A program made the position numbers and the translations under genes. A stretch of DNA of 6,808 nucleotides, taken from positions 1-6,808 of the forward strand of contig LIZU01000064.1 in assembly GCA_001302725.1 (NCBI GenBank), read 5' to 3'. This stretch comes from a candidate division Zixibacteria bacterium DG_27 (lineage in GTDB: Bacteria; Zixibacteria; MSB-5A5; DG-27). Each line of letters opens with the position of its first letter. Positions within the stretch are counted from its first letter, which is position 1. Shown one piece after another: positions 6,156-6,808 of this stretch. Under the pieces are notes generated by a model. That model did not search any database. It saw only the letters and a list, made by a program, of their open reading frames with translations, and was not told the DNA's origin.

Positions 6156-6808
6156 TCATCCGATACCGCCCTTTGAATCCATCATATCACAGGCGATCCG
6201 TGCCGCTTTCAGGGAGGCTCCGCGCTCGCCCAGTTTGCTCTTGATGCCTTCAAGGTCGCTCCCTAAGCGCTCGTACTTCTCTTCATCCTGGAGGCAAGAG
6301 AGAACCGCAGCGGCAATTTTTTCCGGTTTAGCCTGGTTCTGAACAAACTCCGGGACTATTTTCTTGCCGGCGACCACGTTCACCAACCCGATGTAGGGAA
6401 TCGAAATCATCCTCCGGGCCAAAAGATAGGTGAGAAAGGAGGTCTTGTAAACAATCAGGAAAGGGGTGCCGATGATGGCGGTCTCCAGGGTAGCCGTTCC
6501 GGAAGCAACCAGCATCAGGCGGGAGTGCCGTATTAGATCGTAAACGCCGGTTTCAACCAGTCTGGTTTCCCCAGGGAAGGCTCTCAAATATGGTTGAACT
6601 TCCTCTTTCAGCAATGTGGGAGCAAGTCCGATGACTGGGAGCATCCGCGGGGATTCTTTCACGACTCTTTCTGCCGACTTGAGCATAACCGGGAGGATTC
6701 TTCTCACCTCCTGGGGGCGGGAGCCGGGCAGAAGACCCAATATCAGCTTGTCTTGTGGCACGTTCAATCTCGTGTAAAACGCCTCTCTGTCGGGATTGAA
6801 CTCTATCT
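6156..6808 (-). CDS. lpxB: lipid-A-disaccharide synthase, C-terminal part only
   Basis: LpxB condenses UDP-2,3-diacylglucosamine with lipid X to form the lipid A disaccharide 1-phosphate, releasing UDP, at the inner face of the cytoplasmic membrane. About 216 residues are visible of the usual 370-390. The frame is open to the right edge, so the true start lies outside. A TTG at 6767 in this frame is internal, since matching sequence (FNPDREAFYTRL) continues upstream of it. The visible part is the C-terminal GT19 GT-B half, with the LLPGSRPQEV nucleotide-binding motif, LVASGTATLETAIIGTP, the YKTSFLTYLLARRMI hydrophobic patch and the IGLVNVVAGKKIVPEFVQ signature. All have clear counterparts in E. 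coli LpxB. The stop TGA is at 6158-6156, 52 bases before the nearest DUF374 start. lpxB directly before an acyltransferase, waaA and lpxK is a sensible lipid A cluster. Confidence 0.95.
   Translation of the reverse strand, partial: IEFNPDREAFYTRLNVPQDKLILGLLPGSRPQEVRRILPVMLKSAERVVKESPRMLPVIGLAPTLLKEEVQPYLRAFPGETRLVETGVYDLIRHSRLMLVASGTATLETAIIGTPFLIVYKTSFLTYLLARRMISIPYIGLVNVVAGKKIVPEFVQNQAKPEKIAAAVLSCLQDEEKYERLGSDLEGIKSKLGERGASLKAARIACDMMDSKGGIG

Noticed and set aside
5881..6342. Plus-strand open frame of 153 codons across the lpxB/DUF374 junction
   Set aside because: It is antisense to two conserved genes, with Ser/Arg/Pro-rich composition typical of reverse-strand shadows and no family match.
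1..6808. A previously undescribed system, mobile element, CRISPR array or RNA gene
   Set aside because: The window is almost completely filled with known housekeeping and envelope genes in one direction. I saw no direct-repeat arrays, transposase, integrase, tRNA-like or rRNA-like sequence.

Overview
The window is a compact, single-direction stretch of bacterial chromosome. Every supported gene lies on the minus strand, so transcription runs from the right edge to the left edge. In transcription order the genes are lpxB (3' part only, entering from the right), a DUF374 lysophospholipid-acyltransferase-like gene, waaA (kdtA), lpxK, nadB and guaA (leaving at the left edge without its last codons). 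The gaps are 52, 16 and 16 bases, followed by overlaps of 17 and 4 bases. No gap in the visible part is large enough for an obvious promoter, and no hairpin is followed by a T-run. This looks like the interior of one longer polycistronic unit. No gene-free stretch exceeds 300 bases.

The organism is a diderm (Gram-negative type) bacterium, because four neighbouring genes belong to lipid A/Kdo synthesis. Arginine codons AGA/AGG are frequent and three genes use GTG or TTG starts. The DUF374 family is typical of diderms outside the enteric group. I cannot assign a phylum from this sequence; an uncultured or deep-branching lineage is possible but unproven.

The four right-hand genes form a coherent pathway. 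LpxB joins UDP-2,3-diacylglucosamine and lipid X into the tetra-acylated (in the E. coli case) disaccharide 1-phosphate, and LpxK phosphorylates its 4' position to give lipid IVA. WaaA then adds Kdo from CMP-Kdo, and the DUF374 protein is the best candidate for adding a secondary acyl chain. The two left-hand genes are metabolic. NadB (L-aspartate oxidase) makes iminoaspartate for NAD synthesis and GuaA converts XMP to GMP. They have no direct chemical link to lipid A, but they are joined to lpxK and to each other by overlapping reading frames, so they are probably co-translated.

All reading frames are intact within the window, and the catalytic residues I could place are present. I found no mobile element, CRISPR array, RNA gene, phage or defence gene, and no novel system. 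The items worth a second look are a hairpin at the DUF374/waaA junction that may couple their translation, the role of the DUF374 protein, the metabolic genes fused to the lipid A operon by overlaps, and a few start-site questions.
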